Assembly (NCBI GenBank): GCA_046292345.1 | Contig: JBKBRC010000077.1 | Coordinates: 1-7,465, forward strand | Source of the DNA: JBKBRC01 sp046292345 | GTDB taxonomy: Bacteria > Bacteroidota > Rhodothermia > Rhodothermales > Rubricoccaceae | Length of the DNA: 7,465 bases | Direction of reading: 5' to 3' | In this document: piece by piece, positions 4,868-7,465 of the stretch | How the letters are laid out: each line of letters begins with the position of its first letter | Numbering within the stretch: the stretch's first letter is position 1 | Notes under the pieces: model-generated | The model's database searches: none | Seen by the model: the letters and a program-made list of their open reading frames with translations, nothing else | Told to the model about the DNA's origin: nothing | Program-made: the position numbers and the translations under genes

Positions 4868-4887
4868 GCGAAAGAAGGGCAGTTCAT
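4848..4887 (-). repeat. 20-bp tandem duplication of the coaX start, creating a mini-ORF
   Basis: On the minus strand ATGAACTGCCCTTCTTTCGC (4887-4868) is followed directly by ATGAGCTACCCTTCTTTCAT (4867-4848): 16 of 20 bases match, and all four changes are transitions. The first ATG overlaps the birA stop as ATGA and opens the frame M-N-C-P-S-F-A-stop. Its TGA overlaps the coaX ATG, again as ATGA. The second copy encodes the real CoaX start, MSYPSF. Confidence 0.88.
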
Positions 4888-5804
4888 GGAGACGCGTCGG
4901 GATGGAGGGCGTTGGGAGCGGCGAGCGTGACCTCGCCGGCGTAGACACGCACCGGTCCCTCGGGCGTCCCGAGCACGAGCGCGCCGTCGGGTGCGAGGCC
5001 CTCGAGCGTGCCGGTGAGCGGCGCGCGAGCCGTGTGCGGAAACGCGACGCGGGCTGGCGCGCCGCGCCCGGCCAGGCGGCGCGTGGCGTCGGCGCAGAGC
5101 GTGGCGGGGCCGTCGGGCGCGGCGAGCGCGTCCAGGCGCTGCTCGAGCGCTCGCAGAAAGGCCGAGAGCAGCGCGCCGCGCGTGGCCGCGTAGCCGCAGG
5201 CGGCCAGCGACGTTGCCTGGTCGGCGAGCGCCGGCGGCACGGCCGCGCGCCCGACGTTGGCGCCCACGCCGAGCAGCACGCACGGCGCGTCGTGCCCGGC
5301 CTCGCGGCGCCCCTCGGGCCCGGCGGTGCGTGCGCGGGCGGGCGCGCCCCACGTGGCCTCGGCCAGCACGCCGGCAAGCTTGCGTCCCCCGGCCAGCACG
5401 TCGTTGGGCCACTTGAGACGCAGCGCCTGCGGCGGAGCGCCTGCAGGCGCGGCGCGCGCGGCCTCGGCGGCCTCGGCGAGCGCCACCCCGGCCGCGACCG
5501 GGACGAGCCCGAGGCGCTCCGGCGCGAGCCCATCCGGCCGGAGCACGAGCGTCAGGAGCAAGCTGTGGCCGGGCGCGTCGTGCCACGCGCGGCCGTGGCG
5601 CCCTCGCCCGGCCGTCTGGTGGTCGGTGAGCACGAGCGCGCCGTGAGGCGCCCCCTCGCCGGCCCACGCGGCCGCGTCGGCCATCGTCGAGCTCGTGCGG
5701 GGCACGAAGCGCCACGCCCGGCCGAGGCGCCGCGCCGGCGCGAACGCAAGATCTGGCGGGAGCAGCGCGCGCGCGTCTGCCGGAAGGGATGGCGCGGACG
5801 TCAC
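4884..5804 (-). CDS. birA: Biotin-[acetyl-CoA-carboxylase] ligase (monofunctional)
   Basis: The enzyme makes biotinyl-AMP and transfers biotin to a lysine of carboxylase carrier domains. The protein has 306 residues. The catalytic domain carries TSSTM (37-41), the biotinyl-AMP loop GRGRHGRAW (66-74), KWPND (131-135) with RKLAGVLAE (141-149) and LLGVGANVG (177-185). The C-terminal SH3-like domain is LTGTLEGLAPDGALVL with VYAGEVTL (263-294). No N-terminal helix-turn-helix is present, so unlike E. coli BirA it should not act as a repressor. An insert around 150-172 is Arg/Gly/Ala-rich. The GTG start (5804) was chosen because it overlaps the stop of the upstream lipoprotein gene as GTGA and leaves the enzyme intact. 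The frame is open further upstream, but only through Pro/Arg-rich sequence. coaX lies downstream. Confidence 0.93.
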   Translation of the reverse strand: MTSAPSLPADARALLPPDLAFAPARRLGRAWRFVPRTSSTMADAAAWAGEGAPHGALVLTDHQTAGRGRHGRAWHDAPGHSLLLTLVLRPDGLAPERLGLVPVAAGVALAEAAEAARAAPAGAPPQALRLKWPNDVLAGGRKLAGVLAEATWGAPARARTAGPEGRREAGHDAPCVLLGVGANVGRAAVPPALADQATSLAACGYAATRGALLSAFLRALEQRLDALAAPDGPATLCADATRRLAGRGAPARVAFPHTARAPLTGTLEGLAPDGALVLGTPEGPVRVYAGEVTLAAPNALHPDASP

Positions 5805-6607
5805 GGGCGCGGGGGGCGAAGGGGGGCCGGGGCCTCGAGCGCCGGGGCCCCCGAGCGCAGGCGCGGCGCGGCGCCGAGCGGTACTCCGCCGGCCTCGGTG
5901 ACGGTCCACGTGACGCGCTGCCGGCGCGGCGGCGCGAGCGGTACGTTCACGGCCGTCTCCGCGACGACGCGTCGCGGCACGTCTCCGCCCGCCGTCGTCG
6001 CCAGCTCGACGCGCACGCGGCTGTCTTCCTGAAGCAGGAACGAGCGCATGGCGCGGCGCACGTCCACGAGCACGAGGCGGCCCTCGTCCACGCCCGCCTC
6101 GACGCGCTGCACGGGCTGCTTGCGCCCGCGCGCCGGCACGAAGCGCGCCTCGGCGCGGGCGAGCGCGCGGCCCTGCACGAGCGTGTCCGCACGCATCTCG
6201 GTGGCGTACTGCTCGCGCAGCGACGCGGCCACGAAGGGCGGGTCGTCTGGCAGCAGGCGCGGCAGCGGATCCTCGAGGCGCGGCGGCGCGGCGGCGGGCG
6301 TTGTGCCCTCGAGCGCGCCCTCGGCCTGCCGGCTCTCGAGAGCGTAGCCGGTGCCGGGTGCGAAGCGCACGCGCTGCACCTCGGCGCCGAGCGCGCGCCC
6401 ATCGTTGCCGAGCACCTCGGTGCGCACGACCGCCTCGAACGGCTTCGCGTGCAGGCGCTCGAACGCGGGCGCGAGCGCGTCGGCGTGCACGGCCGCGAGC
6501 AGCGCGTCGGCGCGCGCGTCGCGCGAGGCGGGCGGAGCGGGCTCACGGGCGCAGGCTGCGAAGAGCAGCAGGGCAAGCAGCAGGCAGGACGGGACGGGAC
6601 GCGGCAC
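5801..6607 (-). CDS. Lipoprotein of unknown function, first gene of the birA-coaX operon
   Basis: The protein has 268 residues and starts with GTG. The N-terminus has a hydrophobic stretch LLLALLLFAAC with the lipid-anchor Cys at 19, then a Pro/Ala linker and a region of mixed strands and short helices. The C-terminal half (about 140-240) is rich in predicted beta strands (for example ARAEARFVPA, RLVLVDVR, RVRVELAT, QRVTWTVTEA). That could suggest a LolA/RseB-like barrel, but I cannot confirm it and do not recognise the family. The last 25 residues are Pro/Ala/Arg-rich. A TTG at 6631 is an alternative start with a more basic signal N-region (ARIRPRP). The stop TGA overlaps the birA GTG, so translation is coupled. 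Its role next to biotin ligase and CoaX is unknown. Confidence 0.7.
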   Translation of the reverse strand: MPRPVPSCLLLALLLFAACAREPAPPASRDARADALLAAVHADALAPAFERLHAKPFEAVVRTEVLGNDGRALGAEVQRVRFAPGTGYALESRQAEGALEGTTPAAAPPRLEDPLPRLLPDDPPFVAASLREQYATEMRADTLVQGRALARAEARFVPARGRKQPVQRVEAGVDEGRLVLVDVRRAMRSFLLQEDSRVRVELATTAGGDVPRRVVAETAVNVPLAPPRRQRVTWTVTEAGGVPLGAAPRLRSGAPALEAPAPLRPPRP

Positions 6608-6715
6608 GGGACGGGGTCGGATTCGCGCCAAACTACGGGCGCGCCGCCGGGCACGGATCTTCGCGCCCGGCGCCGCGTGCGAGCGCCCTCCCTGCCGCCC
6701 GCCGACGACTCCGCC
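6608..6715. promoter_or_regulatory. Divergent control region with an 8-bp inverted repeat
   Basis: This 108-bp stretch separates the minus-strand operon from the plus-strand phosphatase gene and must hold both promoters unless they lie inside genes. It contains CGCCGGGC (6645-6652) and its complement GCCCGGCG (6665-6672) with 12 nt between. A TAGTTTGG on the minus strand (plus 6628-6635) resembles a shortened Bacteroidota -7 box, but no matching upstream TTG element was found. No clear plus-strand promoter was seen. Confidence 0.35.
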
Positions 6716-7465
6716 ATGCCCGGCTACTCCCGTGAACGCCAGATCGCCGAGCAGGCCGCCCGAGACGCGGCGATGTTCATCGGCGCGCACGCGGGTGGCC
6801 TCGGCGCCGCGGCCGTCCGCGACAAGGGCACGCACGACCTCGTCACGTTTGTGGACGAGGAGGCCGAGCGGCGCATCCTGGCGCGGCTCCGGGAGGCGTT
6901 TCCTGACGATGCCTTCCTGGCCGAGGAGAGCGCCGGCGCGCCCAGCGCCGCCGCGCGGCGACGCTGGATCGTAGACCCGCTCGACGGCACGACCAACTTC
7001 GCGCACGGCGTGCCCCCCTACGCGGTCTCGGTCGCGCTCGAGGACGCCGGGCAGGTCGTCGTGGGCGTCGTGCTCGAGGTCTCCTCGGGCGAGCTCTTCA
7101 GCGCCGCGCGCGGTGCGGGCCTGACGCGCAACGGCATGCCAGCACGCGTCTCCGACGCCCGCTCGCTCGATGCCGCGCTGCTCGCCACCGGCTTCCCGTT
7201 TCGCGACTACCGCTACGTAGACGGCTACCTCCGCGCTTTCGAAGGCGCCATCCGGGCCACGCGGGGGGTCCGGCGGCACGGCGCGGCAGCCGTGGACCTC
7301 GCCTGGACCGCCTGCGGCCGCTTCGACGGCTTCTTCGAGGCCGGGCTCGCGCCGTGGGACGTAGCCGCGGGCGTGCTCCTCGTCGAGGAGGGCGGCGGGC
7401 GCGTGTCGTCGCTCGTGCCCGGCGGGGATCCCGTGCACGACGGCGCGCTCGTGGCCTCGGGGCCG
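6716..7465 (+). CDS. Inositol monophosphatase family protein, 3' end cut by the window
   Basis: The 250 codons seen start at an ATG and are still open at the window edge. The Mg-dependent phosphatase signature is complete: KGTHDLVTFVD (37-47), AEESAG (69-74), WIVDPLDGTTNF (84-95) with metal ligands Asp87 and Asp90, and the second motif RRHGAAAVDLAWTACGRFDGFFEAGLAPWDVAAGVLLVEEGGG (186-228) with Asp214. Family members run to about 260-270 residues, so only a short tail is missing. Substrates in the family include inositol-1-phosphate, histidinol phosphate, PAP and fructose-1,6-bisphosphate; the sequence alone does not decide, so no gene symbol is given. No Shine-Dalgarno is visible before the ATG. 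It is transcribed divergently from the lipoprotein-birA-coaX operon. Confidence 0.93.
   Translation, partial: MPGYSRERQIAEQAARDAAMFIGAHAGGLGAAAVRDKGTHDLVTFVDEEAERRILARLREAFPDDAFLAEESAGAPSAAARRRWIVDPLDGTTNFAHGVPPYAVSVALEDAGQVVVGVVLEVSSGELFSAARGAGLTRNGMPARVSDARSLDAALLATGFPFRDYRYVDGYLRAFEGAIRATRGVRRHGAAAVDLAWTACGRFDGFFEAGLAPWDVAAGVLLVEEGGGRVSSLVPGGDPVHDGALVASGP

Noticed and set aside
1..7465. CRISPR array, insertion sequence, prophage or attachment site
   Set aside because: No regularly spaced repeats, transposase or integrase motifs or terminal inverted repeats were seen. The only repeats are short tandem duplications.

Overview
This is a very GC-rich window from a bacterial chromosome. The features suggest a high-GC member of the Rhodothermota/Bacteroidota side of the tree. 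The strongest hint is a 31-residue basic protein that begins MPCG and is built of Arg/Lys/His repeats, which matches the small AURKAIP1/COX24-domain ribosomal proteins I know from that group. Two further hints are promoter-like pairs resembling the Bacteroidota TTG / TAnnTTTG pattern and the lack of a Shine-Dalgarno sequence before every start codon I could place. The placement is an inference, not a database result. Nothing in the window looks mobile, and there is no CRISPR array, prophage or insertion sequence.

Left part (1-1740): a complete transfer-messenger RNA (ssrA, minus strand) with an encoded tag ANDYSYSLAA and its own intrinsic terminator. Upstream of it, on the same strand, is a small lipoprotein gene whose C-terminus has been rewritten by a 22-bp tandem duplication. 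Further upstream comes about 500 bp without a convincing protein gene. It carries several strong helices and ends, on the minus strand, in a textbook 14-bp terminator followed by six U. I read this as a candidate structured non-coding RNA and regard it as the best unexplained object in the window.

Middle part (1660-4046, plus strand): a promoter, the tiny ribosomal-protein gene and its terminator. After these come a prominent 16-bp hairpin and the genes for a YtxH-like membrane protein, YaaA (peroxide-stress family) and uridine kinase (udk), probably one transcription unit. A 15-bp minisatellite carrying repeated TGA codons lies at the ytxH/yaaA junction.

Right part (4025-7465): a minus-strand operon runs toward udk and overlaps its 3' end by 22 nt. 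It encodes an unknown lipoprotein, a biotin-protein ligase without a regulatory domain (birA) and type III pantothenate kinase (coaX). The lipoprotein and birA overlap by GTGA. birA and coaX are joined through a 7-codon mini-ORF made by a 20-bp duplication of the coaX start. Divergent from the operon is an inositol-monophosphatase-family gene that runs off the right end.

Functionally, birA and coaX both serve carboxylation and CoA metabolism: biotinylation of carboxylases, and pantothenate phosphorylation for CoA. udk salvages pyrimidines, yaaA belongs to a family that limits damage from peroxide, and the ssrA RNA and small ribosomal protein belong to translation. The recurring oddity is that short tandem duplications sit exactly at gene boundaries in three places.
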